A stretch of DNA of 64,000 bases, from the NCBI RefSeq assembly GCF_000330725.2, contig NZ_AMZY02000009.1:124001-188000 (forward strand). Reading direction: 5' to 3'. This document shows positions 51,665 through 60,690 of the stretch, piece by piece. Both the position numbers and the translations under genes were made by a program. The notes under the pieces are model-generated. The model did no database searches. It worked only from the letters and a program-made list of their open reading frames with translations, and was not told the DNA's origin. The DNA comes from Mariniradius saccharolyticus AK6. Its GTDB lineage: Bacteria > Bacteroidota > Bacteroidia > Cytophagales > Cyclobacteriaceae. Position 1 is the first letter of the stretch; each line of letters opens with the position of its first letter.

Positions 51665-53422
51665 ATGAAATTTCTTGGAAACGTCCTCGCAGTGATTGTC
51701 GGCTTGTTGGTCTTTTCGGTCATCAGCTTTTTCATCATGGCGGGCTTTATTGCAATGATTGCTTCTTCCGAACAGGAAGTCAGTGTCAGTGAAAATTCTG
51801 TCTTTTTGCTCAACTTGGAGGGAAGGGTCCTAGTCGAAAGGGCCAATGAAGATGAACCCGACTTTTCCTCTTTTGGCTTCGGGGGAATGCCAACGGTAGG
51901 CCTGATTAGTCTAAAGACCGCGATCGAAGCCGCTAAGGAAAATGAAAATATCAAAGGTATTTACATGAAGGCTGGAACGTTCTCAGCTGGCCAAGCTGGT
52001 CTGAAGGAACTACGTGATGCCTTGTTGGATTTCAAGGAGTCGGGAAAATTCATCTATAGTTATGGTGAATACTACACGGAGCCTGCCTATTACCTGTCTT
52101 CCGTTGCTGACAAAGTGTACATGAACCCATCGGGTTTGATCGAGCTCAACGGCTTTGCCTCTGAGATTGTATTTTTCAAAGGGATGTTCGAGAAACTTGA
52201 AGTGCAGCCCGAGGTATTCAGGGTAGGGGATTTCAAGAGCGCCGTAGAGCCATTCATTTTGGACAAAATGAGCGAGGAAAACCGACTCCAAACCCAATCC
52301 TTCCTCAACGACCTCAATAAGGTAATGATTGGAGAAATCGCGGAAAGCCGCGGGATACCTGCCGACACGCTTTTCAATATCAGTAACAAAATGCTGGTGA
52401 GGAAGGTCAAGGACGCTGTAGACTTCAAGCTGGTCGATGACCTATGGTACGAAGACCAAGTTATCGATGCCATGAAGGAGAAACTAGGACTCACCCAAGA
52501 TGACAAAGTACCTACTATAAACGTTAGCAACCTCAACAGCACAGTCAAGACTAAAAATAGGACTTCAAAAAATAGAATCGCGGTGGTAGTGGCAGAGGGC
52601 GACATCATGAGCGGAAGGTCAGAGGGCTCAATAGGATCCGAAACCTTTCAAAAGGAAATCCGCGATGCGCGTAAAAACAAGGACGTGAAGGCCATTGTCC
52701 TACGGGTCAACTCCCCAGGAGGTTCGGCATTGGCTTCGGAAGTGATTTGGAGGGAATTGGAATTGGCGAGTAAGGAAAAACCGGTGATCGCGTCTATGGG
52801 CGAGGTAGCTGCTTCCGGTGGTTATTACATCGCTGCTGCCGCAGACACGATTGTTGCCCAGCCAAATACGATTACCGGTTCGATCGGTATTTTTGCGATG
52901 TGGTTCAATGCCCAGGGATTGCTGAACAACAAGCTAGGTATCACGACCGACGTGGTCAAGACCGGCGAGCTTTCTGATATGCTCACACCCACCCGGAAGA
53001 TCACCGATGTCGAACGCTCGATTTTCCAGGCGCAGGTGGAAGAAGGGTATGATGTTTTCTTGACGAGGGTTGCCGAAGGCAGAAATAAAACGAAGGAAGA
53101 AATCATGAAAATAGCGTCCGGACGCGTTTGGACGGGCAATCAGGCAAAGGAAAATGGGCTTGTGGATATCTTGGGAGATTTGGAAGACGCTATCGAAATC
53201 GCTGCCAAGAAAGCTGGTGTTGCTGATGACTATCGGGTAGTCTATTACCCAATCCAAAAACCCTGGTTTGAGCGCTTCATGAGCCAATTCACCAATGATG
53301 TGCAGGTCATGTACAGAAAACACCAAATGGGTGATCTTTATCCGATATACAATCAGGTCGAGAAACTCAAGACCTACGAAGGTTTGATGGTCCGTATGCC
53401 CTACGACATGACAATCAGGTAA
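51665..53422 (+). CDS. sppA: Signal peptide peptidase SppA, long form
   Basis: A 585-residue double-domain SppA that digests leftover signal peptides in the membrane. The start, ATG 51665 (MKFLGNVLAVIVGLLVFS), gives one membrane segment; the frame is open from 51530. The first half has SAGQAGLKELRDALLDFKES and the catalytic-lysine region YLSSVADKVYMNPSGLIEL. The second half has RVNSPGGSALASEVIWRELE and the nucleophile in GEVAASGGYYIAAAADTIVA, then TGSIGIF. Full length for the 67K type. Confidence 0.94.
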   Translation: MKFLGNVLAVIVGLLVFSVISFFIMAGFIAMIASSEQEVSVSENSVFLLNLEGRVLVERANEDEPDFSSFGFGGMPTVGLISLKTAIEAAKENENIKGIYMKAGTFSAGQAGLKELRDALLDFKESGKFIYSYGEYYTEPAYYLSSVADKVYMNPSGLIELNGFASEIVFFKGMFEKLEVQPEVFRVGDFKSAVEPFILDKMSEENRLQTQSFLNDLNKVMIGEIAESRGIPADTLFNISNKMLVRKVKDAVDFKLVDDLWYEDQVIDAMKEKLGLTQDDKVPTINVSNLNSTVKTKNRTSKNRIAVVVAEGDIMSGRSEGSIGSETFQKEIRDARKNKDVKAIVLRVNSPGGSALASEVIWRELELASKEKPVIASMGEVAASGGYYIAAAADTIVAQPNTITGSIGIFAMWFNAQGLLNNKLGITTDVVKTGELSDMLTPTRKITDVERSIFQAQVEEGYDVFLTRVAEGRNKTKEEIMKIASGRVWTGNQAKENGLVDILGDLEDAIEIAAKKAGVADDYRVVYYPIQKPWFERFMSQFTNDVQVMYRKHQMGDLYPIYNQVEKLKTYEGLMVRMPYDMTIR

Positions 53423-53443
53423 TCGTAAAGCCTTTTTTGAAAA

Positions 53444-53478
53444 TCTGCAGCCACCTCGAAATGGGTGGCTGTTTGTTT
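53444..53478 (+). terminator. Intrinsic terminator after sppA
   Basis: CAGCCACC pairs with GGGTGGCTG around TCGAAAT, followed by TTTGTTTT. Confidence 0.8.
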
Positions 53479-53595
53479 TCCGGGATAGCTCATTTTCCTA
53501 GAAGTTGAAGCCCTGAAACCATCAGGCAGTCTCAACATGATTTTCAAATCCTCAACTTGCTTCGCCGCTTCCCATCTTCCCAACATCCTTACTTC

Positions 53596-54384
53596 CTAGC
53601 ACCCGTCCAGATGCAATTGCGCGTAAAGACTTCCCTTATGCGCGGCTTGCTGTAGGTCTGCGCAGCCGGAAGGATCCTGAAGTCGAATTTTGGCATGGCC
53701 CCGTCGCGCAAGGGCTTCAATATGGCTTGGGTTGCTCTGCAAAATGGTTTCAAAATCCTCCAATGCCCAAGTCGTATGGCCAATGAGTAAAAGTACCAGT
53801 CCTCGGTTGTAGCGGGCAGTAAGGTTTTCGGGGTCGTATTTCAGACACATGTTAAATGAACCAGCCGCACCGAGTACATCACCGATTTGGGACCGTGCCA
53901 TTCCTTGGTAAAAATACACCCCCGCGTGTTTTGGATTGAGTTCTTTGGCGAGTTGGAGAAATTCATCAGCACTGTTGTAGTTTTCATTCATCAACATGGC
54001 CCGGCCGAGTAGCAGTAGGATTTCAAAATCCTCACCGTCCTGTTTGGCGGCCAGCAGGAGATATTTCTCGGCATTTTTATAGTCCTCTTTCTTCCAGAAT
54101 ATCTTACCGATTCCAGCCAAAGCCTGTGCGTAAGTTGGCTCGTGGTAAAGAATCGTTCGGTAGTCTTCCACGGCTTTTTCAAACTCCCCCAACTCCTCGT
54201 AGGACCTTGCCCTCAAATGAAGGGTCTTTAGATCGTTGACATTGAGAAAGAGACTTCGGGAAAACTCACCGATTGCCTCTTGGTATCGCGCGCTGCGAAA
54301 CAGTCGCTCACCTTCCGAATAGCTACCAAGGCAAGCATTACAAAACATCAATACCGCCGCAAGACAAAAAGATTTCCTTACCAT
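53596..54384 (-). CDS. Tetratricopeptide-repeat lipoprotein
   Basis: A 262-residue lipoprotein (lipobox in AVLMFCNACLGS) with about six TPR units from residue 22 on, such as YQEAIGEFSRSLFLNVNDLK, YEELGEFEKAVEDYRTILYH, KNAEKYLLLAAKQDGEDFEI and EFLQLAKELNPKHAGVYFYQ. A scaffold for protein interactions at the envelope; partner unknown. Same strand as the his operon but about 170 bases after hisB, in a stretch with a weak inverted repeat (AATTCTA/TAGAATT near 54432). Confidence 0.88.
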   Translation of the reverse strand: MVRKSFCLAAVLMFCNACLGSYSEGERLFRSARYQEAIGEFSRSLFLNVNDLKTLHLRARSYEELGEFEKAVEDYRTILYHEPTYAQALAGIGKIFWKKEDYKNAEKYLLLAAKQDGEDFEILLLLGRAMLMNENYNSADEFLQLAKELNPKHAGVYFYQGMARSQIGDVLGAAGSFNMCLKYDPENLTARYNRGLVLLLIGHTTWALEDFETILQSNPSHIEALARRGHAKIRLQDPSGCADLQQAAHKGSLYAQLHLDGC

Positions 54385-54555
54385 GTCGGCAATCTACGAA
54401 AAAATCGTAATAATATGCAATACCTTAATTTAATTCTATTTGTAGAATTTGAAAACCTACCTTTTTTGATACGTTAAACACTCCATCAGAAAAAGCTGTC
54501 CAAATTCAACCCACGTCTGTTGGAAATAGTCTTGTTCCATGATTACGGGACTGCA

Positions 54556-55650
54556 TCAAAGCGTTCCCTTCGTGCTAGGCAGTTGATTGAGCGCCGCAAT
54601 ATCGCGTTTGACGGCCATTTTGATCGCACGGGCAAGGCCTTTGAATATCGCCTCGATCTTGTGGTGCTCGTTTTGGCCTTCAGCTTTGATGTTGAGGTTG
54701 CATTTGGCAGTGTCTGAAAATGACTTGAAGAAATGGAAAAACATCTCCGTAGGCATGTCGCCTATTTTTTCCCTCTTGAATTCCGCGTCCCAGACTATCC
54801 AAGGCCTACCGCCAAAATCAATGGCAACCTGCGCAAGCACGTCATCCATCGGCAAAAGGAATCCATATCGGTAAATCCCCTTTTTGTCGCCAAGTGCCTT
54901 CAGATAAGCTTCACCCAGCGCCAAAGCCGTGTCCTCAATTGTATGGTGCTCATCGATATGCAGATCGCCCTTCACTTCAATGTGCAGATCGGTCCCGCCG
55001 TGTTTTCCCAATTGCTCCAACATATGGTCGAAAAAGGGCAGACCTGTGAAGATTTCACATTTGCCGGTACCGTCCAGGTTGACGTTGACATGGATGTCTG
55101 TTTCCGAGGTTTTCCTTCTCACGTCCCCTATGCGTGGAGGCATTCGCAGGAAGCGGTAAATCTCATCCCAACTCTCGGTGCAGAAATCGGCACCTTCGGT
55201 AGGTTTGCCGATGAAGATTGCCTTTGCCCCCAGATTTTTGGCCAGTTGTACGTCCGTTTTTCGATCTCCGATCACATACGAATTGGCAAGGTCATATCCT
55301 CCTTGCATGTATTTGGTGAGTAGTCCCGTCCGCGGCTTCCTTGTGGGAAGGTTTTCATGTTCAAAAGACCGATCGATATGCACATCTGCGAAATGGATAT
55401 TTTCATTCGCCAGAGTAAGCATCATCTTGTTGTGGGCGGGCCAGAAGTTTTCCTCCGGCAAGGAGTCAGTGCCCAAGCCGTCTTGGTTGGTGACAATAAC
55501 AAGCTCAAAGTCCGTTTCCTCCGCGATCTTCCGAAGGTTTGAAATTGCCCCAGGGATAAATTCCAAGTCCTCCAAGCTATCAATCTGGAAGTCGGTTTGC
55601 GGCTCGACTATGATGGTGCCGTCACGGTCTATAAAAAGTACTTTTTTCAT
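54556..55650 (-). CDS. hisB: Bifunctional histidinol-phosphatase/imidazoleglycerol-phosphate dehydratase
   Basis: A 364-residue fused HisB. The N-terminal HAD phosphatase has [14 protein letters not shown] (nucleophile Asp) and [13 protein letters not shown], with [19 protein letters not shown] later. The C-terminal dehydratase (from about residue 175) has [17 protein letters not shown] and [16 protein letters not shown], which bind the manganese. It performs two steps of histidine synthesis. Last gene of hisGDCB; starts by ATGA overlap with hisC. Both active sites are intact. Confidence 0.96.
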   Translation of the reverse strand: MKKVLFIDRDGTIIVEPQTDFQIDSLEDLEFIPGAISNLRKIAEETDFELVIVTNQDGLGTDSLPEENFWPAHNKMMLTLANENIHFADVHIDRSFEHENLPTRKPRTGLLTKYMQGGYDLANSYVIGDRKTDVQLAKNLGAKAIFIGKPTEGADFCTESWDEIYRFLRMPPRIGDVRRKTSETDIHVNVNLDGTGKCEIFTGLPFFDHMLEQLGKHGGTDLHIEVKGDLHIDEHHTIEDTALALGEAYLKALGDKKGIYRYGFLLPMDDVLAQVAIDFGGRPWIVWDAEFKREKIGDMPTEMFFHFFKSFSDTAKCNLNIKAEGQNEHHKIEAIFKGLARAIKMAVKRDIAALNQLPSTKGTL

Positions 55651-56720
55651 GGTTTGAGAGTTTTTACTAATGACTGGAATTCGGACATAGCTTCCAGAAG
55701 ACGACGATTTTCATCCTGCGTGCCCACGGTAATCCTGAGGCAGTTGTCACACAGTGTTACTTTGGACCGGTCGCGCACGATGATTTTTTCTCGGGTTAGG
55801 TAATCGTACATTTCCTTGGCGGCCGGTACTTTTACCAGGAGAAAATTGGCATGGGAAGGGTAGATCTTTTGAACTAAAGGGATTCGCTTCAATGATTTTT
55901 CCAAAACTTCGCGCTCCTTTAGGATCGAAGCTACTACTTCCTTGACCTTTTCAGCGTTTTCCAATGATGCCAATACCCTTTCTTGGGTGAGACCGGAGAT
56001 GTTGTAGGGCGGTTTGATGAGGTTTAGGACCCGAATGATTTCCGCCGATGCAAAGGCCATCCCAATCCTCAAATTTGCCAATCCCCAGGCCTTTGAGAAG
56101 GTCTGCATTACAAGTAGGTTTGGGAACTCGTTTAACTCCGTTGTGAAGCTAGGTTCATCCGAGAAGTCAACATATGCCTCATCTATCACCACCAGGCCTT
56201 CAAAACCATTGAGAATGGCCAAGATATCACTCCTTCGCATTTTGTTACCACTCGGATTATTGGGTGAGCAGATGAAAATGATTTTGGTATGCTCGTCCAC
56301 CGCCTCGAGGATTTCCTTCGGTTTCAATTGGAAGTCTTCCGTCAAGCTCACACGTTTGATGGCTATGTCATTGATTGAGGCGGATACTTCGTACATCCCA
56401 TATGTTGGCGGTAATAAAAGGACATTGTCCTTGCCCGGCACACAAAATGCCCGCATCAACAGGTCTATCGCTTCGTCGCTTCCGTTTCCGAGAAAAATTT
56501 GTTCCTTTCCCACGCCCTTGATGGGACCAAGTCTTTCTTTGATCAGGTGTTGGTAGGGGTCGGGGTAGCGGTTGAAAGCTTCCCCGGTCGGTGCACTGTA
56601 GGGATTTTCATTGGCATCCAAGAAAATTCCCTCCTTTCCCGAATACTCGTCCCTTGCGGAAGAATAGGGTTTGATGCTGAGGATGTGTGGCCTCAGCAGT
56701 TTTTTTATATCAAATGCCAT
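55647..56720 (-). CDS. hisC: Histidinol-phosphate aminotransferase
   Basis: A 357-residue HisC, a fold-type I PLP enzyme. Signatures are [65 protein letters not shown] and the PLP lysine in [19 protein letters not shown] near residue 218. The C-terminal [20 protein letters not shown] is also typical. Its ATG overlaps the hisD stop as TAATG. Third gene of the operon. Confidence 0.96.
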   Translation of the reverse strand: MAFDIKKLLRPHILSIKPYSSARDEYSGKEGIFLDANENPYSAPTGEAFNRYPDPYQHLIKERLGPIKGVGKEQIFLGNGSDEAIDLLMRAFCVPGKDNVLLLPPTYGMYEVSASINDIAIKRVSLTEDFQLKPKEILEAVDEHTKIIFICSPNNPSGNKMRRSDILAILNGFEGLVVIDEAYVDFSDEPSFTTELNEFPNLLVMQTFSKAWGLANLRIGMAFASAEIIRVLNLIKPPYNISGLTQERVLASLENAEKVKEVVASILKEREVLEKSLKRIPLVQKIYPSHANFLLVKVPAAKEMYDYLTREKIIVRDRSKVTLCDNCLRITVGTQDENRRLLEAMSEFQSLVKTLKP

Positions 56721-58012
56721 TATTTCTTTTCTTTGAGGTATTTCAACCGAATACTTACCGCACGCTTGTGGGCGTCTAGGTGTTCGGCTTCAGCCATTTT
56801 CTCTATGGTGGGTCCGAGATTTTTGATTCCTTTTTCTGTAATTTTTTGGTAAGTGATTTTCTTCAAAAAACTATCTAAAGACACGCCACTGTAATTCCTT
56901 GCATATCCATAGGTAGGAAGGGTGTGGTTCGTGCCTGAGGCATAGTCTCCCGCAGATTCCGGCGTGAAGTTGCCGATGAAAACCGAACCAGCGTTGATAA
57001 TCTGGGAAACGACTTCGTCTTCATTTTCTACGCAGATGATCAAGTGCTCGGGCGCATAGTCGTTGATCAGCTCGATTGCCTTTTCTTGTTTGGGCATCAC
57101 AACGATCACAGAATTGTCCAAGGCTTTTTTCGCAATGTCTTTTCTTGGCAGTTTCCCGACTTGTTCTGCGATTTCCTCCTCGACTTTCTTGGCGATTTTT
57201 TCGGAGGCTGCGACTAAAACAACCTGGGAATCTACCCCGTGTTCGGCCTGGGAAAGCAGGTCAGCGGCGACAAAAGCCGGCACTGCGCTGCTGTCGGCAT
57301 ACACCAACACCTCTGAGGGACCCGCCGGCATGTCGATCGCGACGCCGTTTTTAGTGGCCAATTGTTTTGCTGCGGTTACATACTGGTTTCCTGGGCCAAA
57401 GATCTTGTCGACCTTGGGCACGGATTCGGTACCAAAGGTCAAAGCCGCTACCGCCTGGGCGCCACCTGCCTTCACGATTTTGTCTATCCCGATCAAATCC
57501 GCGGTGAATAGGATTGCCGGATGGATGTTGCCTTCTTTGTCGGGGGGGGTACATAAGATGATCTCGTCGCATCCAGCTAAATTGGCTGGAATTCCGAGCA
57601 TCAGCACAGTCGAGAAAAGTGGCGCCGTACCGCCGGGAACGTACAGACCAACCCGCTGGATAGGCACTGAGCGGCGCATACAGGTGACTCCCTCCATTGT
57701 TTCCATCACGAGATCAGGGGTGGCCTGTGCCGCATGGAATGTTTCAATATTTTCTTTGGCTTGCAGGATCGCGGCCTGTAGGTCGGGATCGACAAGAGAT
57801 TTGGCCTTTTGGACTTCCTCAGCAGATACCAAAAGGGTTTTGATCTGGACATGGTCGTATTCCAGCGCAAATTTCTTCAACGCCTTGTCGCCCATGCGTT
57901 TGACCTTCCGCATGATTGGCTTGACGATTTTTTCGATTTCCTTGGTCTTATGGATTGGACGCTGTAGTTCTTTTGCCCATTCGGACCTGGAAGGATTGAC
58001 GATCAGTTTCAT
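56720..58012 (-). CDS. hisD: Histidinol dehydrogenase
   Basis: A 430-residue HisD, a zinc enzyme that oxidises histidinol in two NAD-dependent steps. Segments include VQRVGLYVPGGTAPLFSTVL, KVDKIFGPGNQYVTAAKQLA, AIDMPAGPSEVLVYADSSAV and DLLSQAEHGVDSQVVLVAAS. The zinc and substrate region ends with GDYASGTNHTLPTYGYARNY. Full length. It follows hisG by 36 bases. Confidence 0.96.
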   Translation of the reverse strand: MKLIVNPSRSEWAKELQRPIHKTKEIEKIVKPIMRKVKRMGDKALKKFALEYDHVQIKTLLVSAEEVQKAKSLVDPDLQAAILQAKENIETFHAAQATPDLVMETMEGVTCMRRSVPIQRVGLYVPGGTAPLFSTVLMLGIPANLAGCDEIILCTPPDKEGNIHPAILFTADLIGIDKIVKAGGAQAVAALTFGTESVPKVDKIFGPGNQYVTAAKQLATKNGVAIDMPAGPSEVLVYADSSAVPAFVAADLLSQAEHGVDSQVVLVAASEKIAKKVEEEIAEQVGKLPRKDIAKKALDNSVIVVMPKQEKAIELINDYAPEHLIICVENEDEVVSQIINAGSVFIGNFTPESAGDYASGTNHTLPTYGYARNYSGVSLDSFLKKITYQKITEKGIKNLGPTIEKMAEAEHLDAHKRAVSIRLKYLKEKK

Positions 58013-58048
58013 AATTGGAATGAAAAATATGTAGAAGCTTTTTTTGAA

Positions 58049-58909
58049 TCAGACAACCATTTTTTCAATTGGGACGACCAATATTCCCTCCGCACCAGCG
58101 GCACGGAGTTCCTCGATGTTCTCCCAAAACTGGTCCTCGCTCAACACAGAGTGGACGGATGACCAGCCTGGCTGCGCGAGGGGCAGAATCGTAGGGCTAC
58201 GCATTCCGGGAATCAAGGCAATGATTTTTTCCAATGCATGGTTGGGGGCGTTGAGCAGGACATACTTGTTGCTTTTGCCCTTTTGAACCGCGTTGATCCT
58301 GAAGAGCAAGCGGTCAACAATGGATAGTTTTTCTGCGGAAAGGTTTTTGTTGGCAATAAGAACCGCCTCTGATTTGAAGATTTCCTCCACTTCTTTCAGG
58401 CCGTTCATCATCAAGGTCGATCCCGAGCTGACGATATCACAAATCCCATCCGCCAGTCCGATACTTGGTGCAATTTCAACCGAGCCGCTGATTTCGTGGA
58501 TGTCTGCCCTGATTCCATGTGATTCGAGATAATCCTGAAGAATTCTAGGGTAGGAGGTGGCAATGCTCTTGCCATGGAAATAGGAAACATCCTCATACGC
58601 GACTCCCCTTGGAATTGCCAAAGAAAGGCGGCATTTGGAGAAGCCAAGCTTCTTGAGAACGGCTACGTCCTTGGCTTTTTCGACCATCTCATTTTCCCCG
58701 ACTATGCCTAAGTCAGCCACGCCGTCGGCTACATAGCCGGGAATATCATCGTCGCGTAGGAACAAAAACTCTACAGGGAAGTTTGTGGAAGCGGAAATAA
58801 GCTTTCCGGTCCCATTATAAAATTTGATCCCACATTCCTTGACAAGCGATAGGGAATCGTCACTCAATCTGCCACTTTTTTGGACGGCTATTTTCAAAAC
58901 TGAATTCAT
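58049..58909 (-). CDS. hisG: ATP phosphoribosyltransferase, long form
   Basis: A 286-residue HisG, the first and feedback-controlled enzyme of histidine synthesis. The length and C-terminal region (VHSVLSEDQFWENIEELRAA, with GILVVPIEKM at the end) mark it as the long form with an ACT-like regulatory domain; no HisZ would be needed. Other motifs are VAVLKKLGFSKCRLSLAIPR, EISGSVEIAPSIGLADGI and DIVSSGSTLMMNGL. It starts 108 bases after the end of the his leader peptide ORF. Confidence 0.96.
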   Translation of the reverse strand: MNSVLKIAVQKSGRLSDDSLSLVKECGIKFYNGTGKLISASTNFPVEFLFLRDDDIPGYVADGVADLGIVGENEMVEKAKDVAVLKKLGFSKCRLSLAIPRGVAYEDVSYFHGKSIATSYPRILQDYLESHGIRADIHEISGSVEIAPSIGLADGICDIVSSGSTLMMNGLKEVEEIFKSEAVLIANKNLSAEKLSIVDRLLFRINAVQKGKSNKYVLLNAPNHALEKIIALIPGMRSPTILPLAQPGWSSVHSVLSEDQFWENIEELRAAGAEGILVVPIEKMVV

Positions 58910-58931
58910 GGATGCAATATACGGTTAGAAT

Positions 58932-59027
58932 CAAAATGCTGATGATCATTTTGGAGATATAGGCTGATGCATCCCTTGCATAGCCCTCCATGGGCGGTAT
59001 GTGTTAAAAGTTCCTCCTTAGGAGGAA
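58932..59027 (-). promoter_or_regulatory. Candidate attenuator region of the his operon
   Basis: Reading toward hisG, the hairpins are: TTCCTCC-TAA-GGAGGAA (59011-59027), followed by CTTTTAA, terminator-like; GCCC-ATGGA-GGGC (58983-58995); ATGCA-AGGGA-TGCAT (58967-58981); and CAAAATG/CATTTTG (58932-58953). The first hairpin contains the leader stop codon in its loop, and CCTCC could instead pair with GGAGG of the second, an alternative fold. No long U-run is present, so termination strength is uncertain. Confidence 0.6.
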
Positions 59028-59101
59028 TGGTGGAAATGATGGACGCCACCGAAAAAGGTGTTGGAGAAACAAGCGGCGGTATCGGTAAATGTCCCGTTCA
59101 T
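59018..59101 (-). CDS. Histidine leader peptide (27 codons)
   Basis: A short ORF starts with ATG-AAC-GGG-ACA and ends GGVHHFHHSS and TAA. Four of the last seven residues are His, in codons CAT-CAT-TTC-CAC-CAT. It is nearly leaderless: the start lies 8 bases after the -7 element. The stop lies in the loop of a terminator-like hairpin directly upstream of hisG. By analogy to enteric his leaders, charged-tRNA-His shortage would stall the ribosome on the His codons and cover the 5' arm (59021-59027) of the hairpin, allowing read-through. That mechanism is inference. Confidence 0.75.
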   Translation of the reverse strand: MNGTFTDTAACFSNTFFGGVHHFHHSS

Positions 59102-59109
59102 TGAGTGCG

Positions 59110-59140
59110 CAAAGTTAAGAGAGGCCTGCCAACATCCAAA
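59110..59140 (-). promoter_or_regulatory. Promoter of the his operon
   Basis: On the minus strand TTTG (59137-59140) is followed after exactly 19 bases by TAACTTTG (59110-59117), a full match to the Bacteroidota -33/-7 consensus. Transcription would start about 6 bases on, immediately before the leader ATG at 59101. Confidence 0.8.
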
Positions 59141-59194
59141 TTTGTCCTCGCCAACTTTAACATGATTTACATGAAAGGATGTACGTAAAGGATC

Positions 59195-59650
59195 TCACTT
59201 TTTCATGTAGAAATCGTAGCCACCCTTCCGAAGATTGATGCCGTACTCCAGGTAGGCTTTCAGGCAGCACAGGAAATTCATCCATCCTTCGGTGTTGCCC
59301 TTCAGCCAGCGAATTCCCGCTTCGTCATTTGGCCTTTCCCTTTCTGTGATTTTCACCAGGGTATCTGCAGGGCCTTTTGGCTCGAGCGATATTTCCACAA
59401 AATGGTCCAAGCCGTCTATTTTCCATGAAAAGGACACCAATCGGTCTTGCTCGATTTTGCCGACTTGCACAGGTTCCTCGTCCGGAAACTCGGGAAACGA
59501 CCAGTAAACTGTCTTCCCTTCTTCCATTCGGGCGCTCCCCTTGGAAATGAAATACTTGGCCATCTTATCAGGATCCACGATTGCTTCAAATATCTCCTCT
59601 GCGGGTCGTTGAATCTGATAGGCGACTTGAACTTTCAGTGTCGGTACCAT
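59195..59650 (-). CDS. SRPBCC/AHSA1-family protein
   Basis: A 151-residue START-like protein. The start KVQVAYQIQRPAEEIFEAIV and DPDKMAKYFISKGSARMEEG are typical, as is the ending GWMNFLCCLKAYLEYG. AHSA1-type proteins in bacteria have hydrophobic ligand pockets; their function is generally unknown. Upstream on the same strand as the his operon; hisG's promoter lies beyond its 3' end. Confidence 0.88.
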   Translation of the reverse strand: MVPTLKVQVAYQIQRPAEEIFEAIVDPDKMAKYFISKGSARMEEGKTVYWSFPEFPDEEPVQVGKIEQDRLVSFSWKIDGLDHFVEISLEPKGPADTLVKITERERPNDEAGIRWLKGNTEGWMNFLCCLKAYLEYGINLRKGGYDFYMKK

Positions 59651-59797
59651 TTTCGAATATCGAGTTTGAAGGAAATCTAGTGATTTTTAGGCTCTTTATG
59701 GTCGACAATGATGAGGTCATTTTGATTTTATCCATAAAGGAATCAATTATTGTATCGACGGTTTGGGAGGAGTTTATGATTGGGGTAATTTTCAATT

Positions 59798-60238
59798 ATG
59801 AAAAAATTGTTGACACTTATATTTATTTCAGGCTTGTTTTTCGGGGAAATTCAAGGCCAGAATACCGAAGAAAAAATGGTTTCGCAGGCATTCGACAAGC
59901 TTATTGTCGGGATGATCAAAGCTGATGCGATGGATTTGTCCTCCGTGGTTTCGGAAGACCTTAGCTATGGCCATTCCTCCGGCGTGATCCAGGATAAGGC
60001 AGCGTTTTTACAGGAGGTTGTAAGTGAAAATCCAATTTCCTATCAAACAATCGAAAGAGAAAGCGAGACGGTACAAGTCTCTGGAAATACAGCCATCATG
60101 CGCAACCTATTGATCATCCGTGGTCTGAGCCCTACGGGTGATCCGATCAACCTAAGGCTTGCGACTTTGATGGTTTGGAAAAAGGAAAAGAAACAATGGA
60201 AGCTGTACGCCCGGCAAGGTTTTAGACTACCTGCTTAA
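59798..60238 (+). CDS. Secreted NTF2-like (DUF4440) protein
   Basis: A 146-residue exported protein. Signal peptide about residues 1-21 (LLTLIFISGLFFGEIQGQ). The NTF2-like cone fold includes AFDKLIVGMIKADAMDLSSV, LSYGHSSGVIQDKAAFLQEV and LATLMVWKKEKKQWKLYARQ. Members bind small ligands; no catalytic residues can be named. Divergent from the SRPBCC gene. Confidence 0.88.
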   Translation: MKKLLTLIFISGLFFGEIQGQNTEEKMVSQAFDKLIVGMIKADAMDLSSVVSEDLSYGHSSGVIQDKAAFLQEVVSENPISYQTIERESETVQVSGNTAIMRNLLIIRGLSPTGDPINLRLATLMVWKKEKKQWKLYARQGFRLPA

Positions 60239-60239
60239 A

Positions 60240-60276
60240 AAAAAGAGGCTATCGAATCCGATAGCCTCTTTTTTTA
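60240..60276. terminator. Bidirectional terminator
   Basis: GAGGCTATCG pairs with CGATAGCCTC around a four-base loop, with A-run before and T-run after. It ends both the DUF4440 gene and the convergent response regulator gene. Confidence 0.9.
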
Positions 60277-60690
60277 TCCGTAGATGAGTTTTTTCATGTG
60301 GTCGACCGAGATTGGCTTGATTATGTATTCGGCTATTTCTGAAATTTCTTTGATCGGCTCTATATCGTCAGGATGGATCGAACTACTGACCATCACGATC
60401 CTGAACTTATTTTTAGTCTTTTTGTCAAACTGTTTGAACTGCTGCAAAAACGACCACCCGTTGGTTTTTGGCATGTGGAGGTCTAAAAGTACCAATTCCT
60501 TGTCCCCCCGTTTCTTTGCTTCCGGTTGTTCCAATTTAGAATTGATATAACTCATTGCATGCCCGCCATCTGGGAGGGTGATCACCTCACCTTGAAAGCC
60601 AAGGTGATTGATGAGTTTTTTGTGTACATGATTGGTTACGACATCGTCATCAACCAAAATGATCTTATTCCATTTTTTTTGGTGATCCAT
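60274..60690 (-). CDS. Stand-alone response-regulator receiver protein
   Basis: A 138-residue CheY-like protein with no output domain. Acidic pocket ILVDDDVVTNHV (about residues 12-16), phosphorylation site VLLDLHMPKTNG (Asp at about residue 70), the Ser in VMVSSSIHPDD and the lysine in EYIIKPIS near residue 124. All essential residues are present. No kinase adjoins it, so its signalling partner is elsewhere. Such single-domain regulators are common in Cytophagales. Confidence 0.93.
   Translation of the reverse strand: MDHQKKWNKIILVDDDVVTNHVHKKLINHLGFQGEVITLPDGGHAMSYINSKLEQPEAKKRGDKELVLLDLHMPKTNGWSFLQQFKQFDKKTKNKFRIVMVSSSIHPDDIEPIKEISEIAEYIIKPISVDHMKKLIYG

Noticed and set aside
53401-53586. 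Minus-strand frame of 61 codons after sppA
   Set aside because: Spans a clear terminator (53444-53478) and overlaps the sppA end; no family features.
54425-54455. AATTCTA/TAGAATT inverted repeat as a hisB terminator
   Set aside because: AT-rich stem without a T-run in the his direction; too weak to call.
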